From: Halapricum hydrolyticum
GTDB taxonomy: Archaea; Halobacteriota; Halobacteria; Halobacteriales; Haloarculaceae
Assembly (NCBI GenBank): GCA_025517565.1
Contig: JAOPKD010000010.1
Location: 26,014 to 90,013, forward strand
Direction of reading: 5' to 3'
Length of the DNA: 64,000 nt
Shown: positions 37,327-46,061 of the stretch, one piece after another
Layout: the number at the start of each line of letters is the position of its first letter
Numbering within the stretch: the first letter of the stretch is position 1
Position numbers and translations under genes: made by a program
The notes under the pieces: model-generated
Seen by the model: the letters and a program-made list of their open reading frames with translations, nothing else
What the model was told of the DNA's origin: nothing
Databases searched by the model: none

Positions 37327-37728
37327 CTAGTTCGTGTGCTGCTGGATCTGGGCGACGTAGTGGGACTTGTCGCGGACGCCGACCATCTGCTCGGCCGTCT
37401 CGCCCTCGACTGCCAGCACGACCGTCGGCACGCCACGGACACCGTACTCCGCGGCGAGTTGCTGGTGTGCGTCGACGTCGACCTTCGCGACAGCGGCGTC
37501 GGTCTCGGCGGCGATGTCCTCCGTGATCGGCTCGAGCATCTGGCACGGACCACACCAGTCCGCGTAGAAGTCGACGAGGACGACGTCGTAGTCTCCGAGG
37601 ATCTCCTGATAGTGCTCGGAGCTCTCTACGTGGATCGGCTCGTCCGGTGCCTGTGTGTCCGTCTCCTCGGACTGCAACTCCTGCATCTTCTGTTGCTTGA
37701 TCTCCTCGATGTCGTCTGCTTCACTCAT
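37327..37728 (-). CDS. trxA: Thioredoxin
   Basis: 133 residues from the ATG at 37728. The redox motif WCGPC is in VDFYADWCGPCQMLEP (about residues 72-77) and the cis-proline loop in GVRGVPTVVLAV. An about 45-residue acidic N-terminal extension, with a KQQKMQELQ helix, precedes the thioredoxin fold. It reduces protein disulfides in the cytoplasm; there is no signal peptide. Confidence 0.93.
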   Translation of the reverse strand: MSEADDIEEIKQQKMQELQSEETDTQAPDEPIHVESSEHYQEILGDYDVVLVDFYADWCGPCQMLEPITEDIAAETDAAVAKVDVDAHQQLAAEYGVRGVPTVVLAVEGETAEQMVGVRDKSHYVAQIQQHTN

Positions 37729-38061
37729 TGTATCTCTCTGTAGTCGGTCACCCGTCTTAATAGTTTTGACCTTATCGTACAATATTATACGGGCACGTAT
37801 GGCACAGGCCGTGGCTACGCGGAGCGATACTCTCCTTCGCGTGCTGATAGCGCTTTAGAGATTCGCTGCCGGCGCAATACGGTCGGAGCGCCGCTGTTCC
37901 GAACGCGACGTGTCCCCTGCCGATGAACACAGACAATCCGTCCGGCCGGAAGCCATCCGAACTGTCGATTTCGTCGTCGAGAGTGAGTATAGCGCGAATT
38001 TAGCGGTAATGCACATTACTCACAAGGCTTTTAGGCTGGGTCCGCCAATAGTCTAGTACAA
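37729..38061. other. Intergenic region between trxA and the TrmB-like gene
   Basis: 333 bp. Near-palindrome CGTACAATATTATACG at 37776-37791 lies in the trxA upstream region and contains the likely TATA area. A second cluster of inverted repeats is at 37983-38023. The middle (37800-37980) shows only very short open frames and no recognisable RNA. Confidence 0.45.
37983..38023 (+). promoter_or_regulatory. Nested inverted repeats, candidate operator of the TrmB-like gene
   Basis: GTGAGTA (37983-37989) pairs with TACTCAC (38017-38023), and inside lies TAATG-CA-CATTA (38007-38018). The set is about 40-80 bp upstream of the regulator's ATG, just before the TATA-like cttttagg. It suggests autoregulation. 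Confidence 0.4.
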
Positions 38062-38454
38062 ATGCCAGAGTCGATGAGCGAGTACCTTTCACAGGATATG
38101 CACTGTGAGGGGCTTCTCGAATGTATTCACGGGCTCAAGGAACTCGACAAGGAGGTCTTCCGGGCGCTATCGGTCGCCGAGGAGCCGCTGACTGTCGACG
38201 AGATCGCCGAGGAAGTCGAACGCGAGCGCTCGACGGCCTACCGGTCGGTCCAGCGTCTCCTCTCGTCGGGTTTCATCCAGAAAGAACAGGTGAACTACGA
38301 TCAGGGTGGGTACTACCACGTCTACCACCCGACCGATCCGGACCAGATCGCCGACGACATGCAGCGGGTGCTCAACGACTGGTACGCCAAGATGGGACAA
38401 CTCATCAGCGAGTTCCGCGAGCAGTATCGCGACTCCACGCCGGTCGAACAGTAA
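38062..38454 (+). CDS. TrmB-like winged-helix transcriptional regulator
   Basis: 130 residues, a DNA-binding domain only. The helix-turn-helix DEIAEEVERERSTAYRSVQRLLSSGFI (about 50-76) and the wing YYHVYHPTD are typical of TrmB-type regulators without a sugar-binding domain. C-terminal helices (about 95-125) likely dimerise. Palindromes upstream suggest autoregulation. Target genes are not evident from context; the 3' side faces a 36-bp repeat array. Confidence 0.8.
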   Translation: MPESMSEYLSQDMHCEGLLECIHGLKELDKEVFRALSVAEEPLTVDEIAEEVERERSTAYRSVQRLLSSGFIQKEQVNYDQGGYYHVYHPTDPDQIADDMQRVLNDWYAKMGQLISEFREQYRDSTPVEQ

Positions 38455-38484
38455 CCACCGTCGCTGTGGACGTTCCGGATTGAT

Positions 38485-38608
38485 CGCTCGTCACGCCAGT
38501 CGACACCGCGCCGAGTCTGGCGCTCGTCATGTCAGTCGACGCCGCGGTGAATTAACCGCTCGTCATGTCAGTCGACGCCGCGGTGAATTAACCGCTCGTC
38601 ACGCCAGT
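38485..38608. repeat. 36-bp tandem repeat, three copies plus a partial fourth
   Basis: Units start at 38485, 38521, 38557 and (partial) 38593, each with CGCTCGTCA then GTCAG. Copies 2 and 3 are identical; copy 1 diverges at its 3' half. GCGGT-GAATTA-ACCGC forms a small stem at the joints of copies 2/3 and 3/4. Read on the minus strand, the shared ACTGGCGTGACGAGCG of copy 1 and the partial copy includes the TGA stop of the small membrane-protein gene. Confidence 0.92.
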
Positions 38609-38796
38609 GCTACCGGCAGTCCAAACACCACGACGAGTCCGACAGCGAGTACGAGCGCACCGATCGCGACCTGTCGCGTCGTGAACTCGCTCTGGGGAGC
38701 CGTGCTCCGTAACGGCGGTGCCCGCGACGGCAGCGAGACGTTCTCCGGGTCGTATTCGGCCTGTTCTCCGTCGCCGTGGGTCGTCTCCTCGTCCAT
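38599..38796 (-). CDS. Small membrane protein, one helix
   Basis: 65 residues: an acidic N-terminal half and one C-terminal hydrophobic helix (TTRQVAIGALVLAVGLVVVF, about 39-58). This type of small tail-anchored protein is widespread in haloarchaea. Function unknown. Its stop lies within the partial fourth unit of the 36-bp array. Confidence 0.6.
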   Translation of the reverse strand: MDEETTHGDGEQAEYDPENVSLPSRAPPLRSTAPQSEFTTRQVAIGALVLAVGLVVVFGLPVALA

Positions 38797-38897
38797 GTGC
38801 CGTCGTTTGATCGCGGATCCCTTCTAGATGTCGGACGACGAACCCCTCCGACGGACACACCGATGGTCTCTTTGTCGATGTCCCTCTCTGGACACGT

Positions 38898-39467
38898 ATG
38901 TGGCGAAACCGACTGCCGGTCGCTTCACTCCCGGACGGCTCCCCGCGGCGCGGACTTCTCGCAGGGGTCGGGGCTGGCGCGCTCGCGTTCGTCCTCACAG
39001 CGCTCGTCCGACTGTTCGAGATCCATCGCAGTACGGCCGGGTTTCGCCTCTACCTGCGGCCTGACGGGGCCGACGGCATACTCGCGGTGCTCGGCGGCAC
39101 CTTTTACGCGGCGCATCCGGGCGCCTACGACCCTCCGATATGGCTCGCCACGGTACTGGCGCGGTACGACGCGCTCCCGGAGGCGACGTACGTCGCGATC
39201 GTCGCCGCCGTGCTCGTGGCCTCGGGCTGGCGGCTGGCCGCTGCAGCGCGTGAGACCGGAGCGACCGACGGCGCAGTTCGAGGCGCGGCCGTCACGCTCG
39301 GATACGCGCCGACGGTGGTTCTCGGTGCACTCGCGCTGGAACTGCTCGTCGATCTCGGACGGCCGACGGTCGTGATGAATCAGCTCGTCACGATCGCTCT
39401 CGTCGGCGTCGCCGCCCCCGCCGTCGCGGGCGCGATCGGTGGTTTCCTCGCCACGTGGGCCCGGTGA
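38898..39467 (+). CDS. Haloarchaeal integral membrane protein, unknown function
   Basis: 189 residues with four to five hydrophobic helices (about 19-40, 58-70, 95-112, 130-150, 160-186). The extracytoplasmic loop [16 protein letters not shown] lies between helices 1 and 2. Paralogues of this layout occur in haloarchaea without known function. hisF follows 57 bp downstream. Confidence 0.65.
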   Translation: MWRNRLPVASLPDGSPRRGLLAGVGAGALAFVLTALVRLFEIHRSTAGFRLYLRPDGADGILAVLGGTFYAAHPGAYDPPIWLATVLARYDALPEATYVAIVAAVLVASGWRLAAAARETGATDGAVRGAAVTLGYAPTVVLGALALELLVDLGRPTVVMNQLVTIALVGVAAPAVAGAIGGFLATWAR

Positions 39468-39523
39468 GAGATCGGCCGAGCGAAACCGTCATACCCGTCT
39501 CTATCGAACCAACGGACAGGAGC

Positions 39524-40336
39524 ATGCTCACCAAACGGATCATCCCCTGCATCGACGTGGATCTCGACGAGGACGGGAACGCGGCGGTATACACGGGGGT
39601 CAACTTCGAGGACCTGCAGTACACGGGCGATCCGGTCGAGATGGCGAAACGCTACAACGAGGCCGGGGCCGACGAGTTCGTCTTCTTGGACATCACGGCT
39701 TCTGCCGAGGGACGAGCGACGATGCTCGAGACGGTCGAACAGGTCGCTGACGAGGTGTTCATCCCGCTGACGGTCGGTGGCGGTATCCGTACCCGGGAGG
39801 ACATCAAAGAAACGCTGCGTGCCGGCGCGGACAAGGTCTCGATCAATTCCGGTGCGATCGCGAACCCCGAACTGATCGAAGAAGGTGCGCGGGCCTTCGG
39901 CAACCAGTGTATCGTCATCAGCGTCGACGCCCGCCGGCGGTTCGACGAACAGGGCGAACATTACGTCGACATCGACGGCGAGTCAGCCTGGTTCGAGTGC
40001 ACCGTCAAGGGCGGTCGCGAGGGGACGGACATGGACGTCATCGAGTGGGTCCAGGAAGCCGAGGAGCGCGGTGCCGGCGAGCTGTTCGTCAACTCGATCG
40101 ACGCCGACGGCACCAAGGAGGGATACGACATCCCGCTGACGAAGGCCGTCACCGACACCGTTTCGACGCCCGTGATCGCCTCCTCTGGCTGTGGCGGCCC
40201 CGAAGACATGTACGAGGTGTTCACCGAGGCCGACGCCGACGCCGGACTGGCGGCCTCGATCTTCCACTTCGGTGAATACTCGATCCAGGAGACAAAGGAG
40301 TATCTGGACGAGCGCGGTGTGCCTGTCCGGCTATAA
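39524..40336 (+). CDS. hisF: Imidazole glycerol phosphate synthase, cyclase subunit
   Basis: 270 residues from the ATG at 39524. The TIM-barrel catalytic aspartates are in [10 protein letters not shown] (about residue 11) and VISVDARRR (about 130). Phosphate-binding segments LTVGGGIRT and [10 protein letters not shown] are present. It closes the imidazole ring in histidine synthesis with ammonia from HisH, not in this window. The position that is Lys in bacterial VVKG is Tyr (AAVYTG), as I recall for haloarchaeal HisF. Confidence 0.95.
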   Translation: MLTKRIIPCIDVDLDEDGNAAVYTGVNFEDLQYTGDPVEMAKRYNEAGADEFVFLDITASAEGRATMLETVEQVADEVFIPLTVGGGIRTREDIKETLRAGADKVSINSGAIANPELIEEGARAFGNQCIVISVDARRRFDEQGEHYVDIDGESAWFECTVKGGREGTDMDVIEWVQEAEERGAGELFVNSIDADGTKEGYDIPLTKAVTDTVSTPVIASSGCGGPEDMYEVFTEADADAGLAASIFHFGEYSIQETKEYLDERGVPVRL

Positions 40337-40641
40337 AAGACGACCATCCAGCGGTGGCGCGCGCTGTCGCGGTCTCGTACCGCGACGAAACTGCGCGAGG
40401 GATGAGTGAACGAATCGGCTGGGGAGGCGCGTGGCGGTCGCGGTGCTGTGCGGGGATGCGTTTGCCGACGAATACCTTGAACACCACAATCGTGAGTTTC
40501 GAGTGATCGGGTTTATGACAGCCTGTCGGAGGCATATCTACCCCGGCCGGGCGGCGGAGTTCGATTTCACAGCCGGGATCTGATCGTTCCGAACGATCTC
40601 GTGCCGTCCCGTTTATTACGGACCGGCCCCGAATCCGAGTC
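40337..40641 (+). other. Intergenic region, possible small ORF or RNA
   Basis: 305 bp. A 34-codon frame, 40402-40506, starts MSERIGWGG and has no recognisable similarity. The rest has no convincing frame. A TATA-like tttattacgg at 40611-40620 lies about 25 nt upstream of the next start. Whether the small frame is translated is unknown. Confidence 0.25.
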
Positions 40642-41466
40642 GTGAAATGGCGCTGCCCACAGTGTGGCAAACCCCACGAGCGCAACGATCCGCCGTGTGA
40701 CAATTGTGGGCACCACCGATTCGAGCGCGCAGTCGTCCCGCAGGCGACCGCCGACGAGGAGCGCGAGCAGTTCGTCTGGGCCTGTGTGGACTGCGGCCGT
40801 CACCACCAGCGCAACAACCCGCCGTGCAGTCGCTGTGGCGGGACGACCTTCGAGAAGCAACCGCTCGACTACGGCGACTTCGAGACCGGCGAGACCCCAG
40901 GCTATGCCGACCTCGCCGGTCGGTTCGAAGCGGGGGCGGCACTGGTCGTGATCGCGATCGTGACTGTCGGCGTCCTCGGGTACCTCGGCGTCGTCGACGT
41001 CCCCGGACTCACGCCGCAGGGGCCACCCAGCGTCGAGGACGTGCCCGGCAACGAAACAGCAGTCGGTGACCTCTCGCTGGCCGACGTCGAAGCGGCAGTC
41101 CTCACTGAACTGAACGACGGGCGCGAGTCGCCGCTGGATCGCACTGACGGGCTGGATTCGATGGCGACCTATGTCAACCAGCGGCTGGTGAAAAACGACT
41201 ACACTGACGAAAACGAAGAGATAACCGGCGATCAGATCCGGCAATTCGACTCACAGTGTTCTGGATCAGTGACGATACAGCAAGCAGAGACTCCGATGGC
41301 TGTCGCCGACGATACTGAACCCGAGACGGTCGCACGAGAACTCCTGGCTCAGTTTGTGATGAGTAACCAGTCAGATCCCATCCAGAGCGTCGGGATCGAC
41401 GCGCACGCAGGCCCAGACGACCGCGTGTTCGTCACCGTCGCGTTCTGTCAGGCTGCGGACTCGTAA
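40642..41466 (+). CDS. Zinc-ribbon membrane protein with diverged CAP-like domain
   Basis: 274 residues from a GTG at 40642. Two zinc ribbons, [19 protein letters not shown] (4-22) and [19 protein letters not shown] (49-67), are followed by a helix (about 96-118) and an extracytoplasmic part. That part has [14 protein letters not shown] (CAP helix 1 position) and ends VFVTVAFCQ, as CAP/SCP domains do, but lacks the His/Glu pair of classical CAP proteins. Its 3' end overlaps the convergent rpo11 gene by 19 bp. Function unknown; perhaps a surface adhesin or ligand binder with a cytosolic metal site. Confidence 0.7.
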   Translation: MKWRCPQCGKPHERNDPPCDNCGHHRFERAVVPQATADEEREQFVWACVDCGRHHQRNNPPCSRCGGTTFEKQPLDYGDFETGETPGYADLAGRFEAGAALVVIAIVTVGVLGYLGVVDVPGLTPQGPPSVEDVPGNETAVGDLSLADVEAAVLTELNDGRESPLDRTDGLDSMATYVNQRLVKNDYTDENEEITGDQIRQFDSQCSGSVTIQQAETPMAVADDTEPETVARELLAQFVMSNQSDPIQSVGIDAHAGPDDRVFVTVAFCQAADS

Positions 41467-41732
41467 GCCTCGGTCAGCGCGTCCGTCTTCTCGATGACAC
41501 GGTCGGTTCCGGCTTCCAGTGCGTCGAGCGCGTCGGTGCCGTCCTCGGTCTTGATCGTCAACACCGGGTCGGTCTGCCCGCCCGACTGCTCGGGGTTCAT
41601 GTCGTAGGTCGCGGCGGCGACGCCGTCGGTCTCCAGCAGTGCCCCCTTGAGTACGTTCATGAAGGTGTGATCCTCGCCCGCGATCTCGATAGAGAGCGCG
41701 TTGTCCTCTTTCTCGATGACCCGCAGATCCAT
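41448..41732 (-). CDS. rpo11: DNA-directed RNA polymerase subunit Rpo11 (L)
   Basis: 94 residues from the ATG at 41732 (an in-frame GTG lies two codons upstream). [17 protein letters not shown] and [10 protein letters not shown] are the L-subunit signature for heterodimer formation with Rpo3. It nucleates polymerase assembly. Confidence 0.95.
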   Translation of the reverse strand: MDLRVIEKEDNALSIEIAGEDHTFMNVLKGALLETDGVAAATYDMNPEQSGGQTDPVLTIKTEDGTDALDALEAGTDRVIEKTDALTEAYESAA

Positions 41733-41867
41733 ATCCACACCTACGTGCGGGACGGAATAAGTCTCACGACCTGCGACGCTCCACTCTGGGCTGCCGGCTG
41801 TGCGGTTTCGAAGGCATTCGACGTCCCGTCTGCAGAATATCTATCCGAACGCACAGACGATAGCAGC

Positions 41868-43028
41868 CTACATATCGCCCCAGGCGGCGATCGCACGTGA
41901 CGGGGACGTGATGTCGGCGATCCACCGGACGGCGATCGCCTTTTTCAGCAAACGGGCGGGGAATCCGTCGAACGTCGAGATCGGGATGTTCAGCACGTCG
42001 TGTGCGACGGCGTCCTCACCGATGGAGATTGCCGTCCCTTTGTCTTTGTAGGTCCAGGCCTGGAGTGGCTGCCCCCGGATCGCGCGAGCGACGTTCTCGC
42101 CGGCGACCTCGGCGGCGTCCCAGGCGGCCTGCGCGTTCGGCGGGACCGGCTCGCCGGACGGCTGTTCGACGAGTGCGGCGTCGCCGATCGCGAACACGCG
42201 ATCGTCGTCGGCCTGGAACGTCGTTTCGACTTTGACGCGATTGGAGTCGTGGTCTTTCTCGAGGTCGACGTTCGCCATCTCCTTGCGACCGGTGATGCCC
42301 CCGGTCCAGACGAGCACGTCGTAGCCGACCCGTTCGTCGCCGACCGTCACCGAGTCCTCGTCGGCCGCACGGATGAACTCGCCTGTCTTCATCCGAACGT
42401 TTCGTTCCTTCAGGCGGCGACGCAGCGCTTCCTGGAGTTCACTGTCGCTGTTCGGGAGAATGGAGTCAAGAGCCTCGACTAGCACGACGTCCAGCGGGGC
42501 GTCGACCTCGTCGCGAAACCGCGCGATCTCGCCGGCGGCCTGTATTCCGGAGAGTCCGGCACCGCCGACGATCACGCGGGCAGGGTCGTCGTGGCTCGCC
42601 TCCCGTGCCGCGTCCCGGATCGCGTCGTGGATCCCGAGGGCGTCGTCAAGGCTCTTCAGCGTATGTGCGTGTTTTTTGAGTCCGTCGAGCCCGAAAAACG
42701 CAGTTTCGCTCCCGATCGCAACGAGCAGGTAGTCGTAGTCGATCGTCCGCTCGTCCGCCAGCTCGACCTCCCGACCGTCGACGTCCACGTTTTCGACGTG
42801 ACCCTCCACGAAGCGCGTACTCGGGGACTTGATCTCCTCGACCGGGATCGTGATCTTCTCCTGGACGGTCGGATCGCTGATGCAGCGGTGCACCTCGTGC
42901 AATACGAGGTGGTAGTCGACCTCGGAGATCCACGTGATATCCGCTTGTCCGCGTAATTCGTCCTCGAGGCTCTTGATCGCACCAGCACCGGCGTATCCCG
43001 AGCCCAGGACGACGACGTGCGCAGCCAT
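41868..43028 (-). CDS. NADH dehydrogenase-like FAD oxidoreductase (NDH-2 type)
   Basis: 386 residues. FAD motif VVLGSGYAGAGAIKSL (about 4-19), NAD(P) motif VIVGGAGLSGIQAAGE (about 153-168), and FAD site RVFAIGDAAL (about 297-306). This is the NDH-2/sulfide:quinone reductase fold; the cysteines of SQR are absent. A C-terminal hydrophobic membrane-association patch is weak. It would pass electrons from NAD(P)H to quinone. Confidence 0.88.
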   Translation of the reverse strand: MAAHVVVLGSGYAGAGAIKSLEDELRGQADITWISEVDYHLVLHEVHRCISDPTVQEKITIPVEEIKSPSTRFVEGHVENVDVDGREVELADERTIDYDYLLVAIGSETAFFGLDGLKKHAHTLKSLDDALGIHDAIRDAAREASHDDPARVIVGGAGLSGIQAAGEIARFRDEVDAPLDVVLVEALDSILPNSDSELQEALRRRLKERNVRMKTGEFIRAADEDSVTVGDERVGYDVLVWTGGITGRKEMANVDLEKDHDSNRVKVETTFQADDDRVFAIGDAALVEQPSGEPVPPNAQAAWDAAEVAGENVARAIRGQPLQAWTYKDKGTAISIGEDAVAHDVLNIPISTFDGFPARLLKKAIAVRWIADITSPSRAIAAWGDM

Positions 43029-43340
43029 ACCCGTCCTTCAGAAGGGGCCCGATACAAAGCTGTTGAAACCGTCTGGACGTAATCGTCGTAGCTCTGTTCC
43101 GCATCGACCGCCACCGGGATGACGCTCGCTGTGACTCCCTGTCTTCCTGACTGATCCCCCGTTTCCTCAGATTCGGTGGCCCTGTCCTTCCCGCCCGAAC
43201 GTCCCGCGGCCCCTCGAATCGGCCACCGTTCCGTCCCCTGCTCGCATATAATCGCATTCGGAACTATACGTAATATTTTACTACTGGAACGGGCACATTT
43301 GGGGGAACAATAATTACACAGGGGCGGGAAACACAGTTTA
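43029..43340. other. Intergenic region upstream of the membrane partner of the actin gene
   Basis: 312 bp. The right part is AT-rich (cgtaatattttactact at about 43269-43285) and could hold the promoter. At about 43093-43113 the segment CTGTTCCGCATCGACCGCC matches CTGTTCCGTATCGACCGCC at about 63432-63450 with one mismatch, suggesting a dispersed element. Confidence 0.4.
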
Positions 43341-44264
43341 ATGGCAGACGACGACCCCTCTGACGAGGACCTCCCGGACAACGTTCTCTTCGAGTTGTAC
43401 CGGCAGTACATTGGCGAACCCGACGATCAGATCGACGTGTACCTCGGGTTCGGACTGTTCTTCGGCGGGATCGCGCTGGCGGCGTTCGGGCTCGTGTTCT
43501 TCCTGACTGGGGCCGCGTTCGAGCACGGGAGCGACACGTTCTGGCTGTTCCGCGAGATCGCCTTCTCGATGGGGATGCTGTCCGTCCCGACGCTGCTGCT
43601 CGGCGTACTGGTGCTACTGCCGGTCGATGCCCGGGCAGTCTATACTGGCCTCCTCGGAACGGTGATTACTGTCGTCGCCGTCGGCGGGTTCGCGTACCTC
43701 TATCCCTGGGAGTTCAACGTCGAAGGTGCGGAGTACACTATCCACGTCGTCCTCGCGTATGCGATCGGGATGGCACTGGTACTCGTCTCGACCGGTGCGG
43801 CACTGGTCGCCCACCAGATCGAGCGCGCCAAGCCCAGCCCGGCCGACATCGAGCCGATGGAGGAGCCCGAACCCACAGAGTCCTACACCGACGAGGAGAT
43901 CCGCCAGGACATCGAGGAAGCGATGTCGGACGTCGACATCACGTGGGGCGGCGTCGAGCGTCACGAGGGCCAATCACTAACGCTCGATATGGGCGACGCC
44001 GACTACGACCTCTCCGGGATGGATGTCGACGCCGAGCGGATCACCAGCTCTTCCTCGACCGATACGCAGGTACAGGGCCTGAAGGCGCTGAAAGGCGGCG
44101 AAAAGAAGACTGCCACCTCGACATCGACGGTAGACGATCAGACCACGAAACTCAACGAACTCAGACAGCGCCGCAAGGAAGAACAGCAGTCGAAAGCCGT
44201 CACAGAATCCAGCGAAGGGCTCTTCGCAAAAATCAAAGCGTTCCTCGGCGGCCGGTCTCGGTAA
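43341..44264 (+). CDS. Membrane protein adjacent to the actin homologue
   Basis: 307 residues. Four helices are predicted (about 35-58, 72-95, 98-120, 132-155). A long cytosolic tail (about 160-307) is charged, with a DIEEAMSDVDITWGG segment, a Ser/Thr-rich linker, a basic coiled coil (KLNELRQRRKEEQQSK) and an amphipathic end (LFAKIKAFLGG). It is 113 bp upstream of the salactin-type gene on the same strand. I infer that it could link the filament to the membrane; no function is known to me. Confidence 0.7.
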   Translation: MADDDPSDEDLPDNVLFELYRQYIGEPDDQIDVYLGFGLFFGGIALAAFGLVFFLTGAAFEHGSDTFWLFREIAFSMGMLSVPTLLLGVLVLLPVDARAVYTGLLGTVITVVAVGGFAYLYPWEFNVEGAEYTIHVVLAYAIGMALVLVSTGAALVAHQIERAKPSPADIEPMEEPEPTESYTDEEIRQDIEEAMSDVDITWGGVERHEGQSLTLDMGDADYDLSGMDVDAERITSSSSTDTQVQGLKALKGGEKKTATSTSTVDDQTTKLNELRQRRKEEQQSKAVTESSEGLFAKIKAFLGGRSR

Positions 44265-44346
44265 ATCCGCCGGTACATACTCTCACACCCTCGATTTCAG
44301 TCAAGAAAAAATTACAGTCATAATCTATTTAGACTGTTTCACATAG

Positions 44347-44355
44347 TTTTATTAG
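44347..44355 (+). promoter_or_regulatory. TATA box of the actin-like gene
   Basis: ttttattag is centred about 27 nt before the ATG at 44378, the spacing of a leaderless haloarchaeal transcript. It suggests the gene has its own promoter. Confidence 0.5.
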
Positions 44356-44377
44356 ACCGCCCTTAGATGTCCAGAAC

Positions 44378-45415
44378 ATGGCGAAAGGACTAGACGTCGG
44401 CACGATGAACATTATTTCGGCACAACAGGAAGGCAACGAGACAGTCTTCGTCCAGCAACGAAACTCGTTCGTCGAGATCGAGTACTCCGACATGGCAGAG
44501 CAGATGCTCAGCCGGTCGGACGTACTCCACATCCGTAAGGACGACAAGGTGTACGTGGTCGGCGACGACGCGCTGAATTTCGCGAACATCTTCAACAAGG
44601 AGACCCGCCGGCCGATGAAACACGGGATCCTCTCGAGCGACGAGAAGTCGGCGATCCCGATGATGAAGCTCATCATCGAGCAGGTCGTCGGCTCGCCGGA
44701 CCATCCAAACGAGAAGATCTATTTCTCGACGCCGGCCGACCCGATCGACTCGGACCTGTCGACCCTGTACCACCAGAAGACGATCGAGAGCTTCCTTGAC
44801 GAGATGGGCTACGACGCCGAGCCGATCAACGAGGGGATGGCCGTCATCTACTCCGAGCTGGCGGACAACGACTTCACCGGGCTCGGGATCAGCTTCGGTG
44901 CCGGGATGACCAACGTCTGTCTGGCCTACTACGCGGTGCCCGTGATGAAGTTCTCGGTCGCCCGCGGTGGCGACTGGATCGACGAGCAGGCCGCCCAGGC
45001 GACGGGGACGCCCGTCGACAAGGTCACCTCGATCAAAGAGGAGGACTTCGAACTCGACTTCACGACCGACGTCGGCGGCGTCGAGGGCGCGCTGTCGATC
45101 TACTACGAGAACCTGCTGGACTACGTCATCGATCTCATCCAGCGCGAGATCGACGAGGAAGACGTCGAAGAGGGACTGGACGTGCCGGTCGTTGTCACCG
45201 GTGGCACGTCCACCCCTGACGGGTTCACGAAGCTGTTCGAGCGACACCTCGAAGAGGCGAACATCCCCTTCTCGATCAGCGGCGTCTCACACGCTGACGA
45301 GCCGATGTACTCGGTCGCCCGCGGTGGACTGGTCGCCGCCCGGTCGGACGAAGAACAGCCCGAACAGGAAGAAGTCGAAGAAGAAGAGCCTGAAGCTGCC
45401 GAAGCTGAAGACTGA
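44378..45415 (+). CDS. Actin-like cytoskeletal protein (salactin/volactin type)
   Basis: 345 residues. Actin-fold ATP motifs: phosphate 1 [12 protein letters not shown] (about 4-15), phosphate 2 [15 protein letters not shown] (about 168-182), adenosine [13 protein letters not shown] (about 270-282). The insert [11 protein letters not shown] lies after phosphate 2. It ends in an about 25-residue Glu-rich tail. It matches the haloarchaeal MreB/actin homologues studied as salactin in Halobacterium, which forms dynamically unstable filaments, and volactin in Haloferax, which affects shape. Length and order are normal. Its membrane-protein neighbour may be a partner. Confidence 0.85.
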   Translation: MAKGLDVGTMNIISAQQEGNETVFVQQRNSFVEIEYSDMAEQMLSRSDVLHIRKDDKVYVVGDDALNFANIFNKETRRPMKHGILSSDEKSAIPMMKLIIEQVVGSPDHPNEKIYFSTPADPIDSDLSTLYHQKTIESFLDEMGYDAEPINEGMAVIYSELADNDFTGLGISFGAGMTNVCLAYYAVPVMKFSVARGGDWIDEQAAQATGTPVDKVTSIKEEDFELDFTTDVGGVEGALSIYYENLLDYVIDLIQREIDEEDVEEGLDVPVVVTGGTSTPDGFTKLFERHLEEANIPFSISGVSHADEPMYSVARGGLVAARSDEEQPEQEEVEEEEPEAAEAED

Positions 45416-45477
45416 TCTGTTAGAAATTCGGGTTTCCGGCTATTCCCAACCTGTATTCGCGCCGTTCAGGATAGGGT

Positions 45478-45978
45478 CTATTGCGCCTTCTTGTCCGCCG
45501 TCTCGTCACTCTCGTCGATCGCTTCATCGGCTTCGTCACTCTCGTCGATCGCTTCATCGGCTTCGTCACTCTCGTCGATCGCTTCATCGGCTTCGTCACT
45601 TTCGTCCGTCGATTCATCGGCTTCGTCACTTTCGTCGGGTTCGTCCGCTATTTTGTCGCCGTCCGCTCGTTGCCCGTGTTCGTCATTCTCGTCTGCTGTT
45701 CGCCCCTCTTCGTTCGCCGAGCGGTCGCCAGACGCGTCGTCCGCGTTCGATTCAACCTCGACCAGGGCTGCAGTCTCTCCGGAGCCGACGATAGCGGCGT
45801 CGCTGTCGATATGCTTCTGGTAAAACCGTTCCAGGGCACGCTCCCACGGCTCCTCCGGTCGCGTTTGCACCTCATGTTCGACTGGCGTGTCGACGAATCC
45901 GCAGTCGGCACACACGTAGGCTTTCTGCTCGCCCAGCGAGTAGACCTCTAGGTCGCCCCCGCACCGGGAACAGTCCAT
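45478..45978 (-). CDS. Zinc-ribbon protein with acidic 10-residue repeats
   Basis: 166 residues. N-terminal ribbon CSRCGGDLEVYSLGEQKAYVCADCG (3-27), then a helical stretch (WERALERFYQKHIDSD), an acidic linker and, at 118-166, repeats of the unit DESDEADEAI. In DNA the repeat has a 30-bp period, nearly identical from about 45503 to 45632, which favours copy-number change. Convergent with the actin gene, 62 bp apart. Related two-part proteins are common in haloarchaea; function unknown. Confidence 0.75.
   Translation of the reverse strand: MDCSRCGGDLEVYSLGEQKAYVCADCGFVDTPVEHEVQTRPEEPWERALERFYQKHIDSDAAIVGSGETAALVEVESNADDASGDRSANEEGRTADENDEHGQRADGDKIADEPDESDEADESTDESDEADEAIDESDEADEAIDESDEADEAIDESDETADKKAQ
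45503..45632. repeat. 30-bp in-frame tandem repeat in the zinc-ribbon gene
   Basis: About four units of period 30, three almost identical and one with several changes (GTCCGTCGATTC in place of GTCGATCGCTTC). Each encodes ten acidic residues. Confidence 0.85.
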
Positions 45979-46061
45979 ACTGACGGGTACAATTGTGAGG
46001 AATATAATTCTCCCGCTGTCGATCCGGTCGTTTATTCGCCCTGGAGGGCAAAACCCGCGTC

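Noticed and set aside
38485..38608. Transposon end
   Set aside because: No terminal inverted repeats, target duplications or transposase; the units are simple tandem copies.
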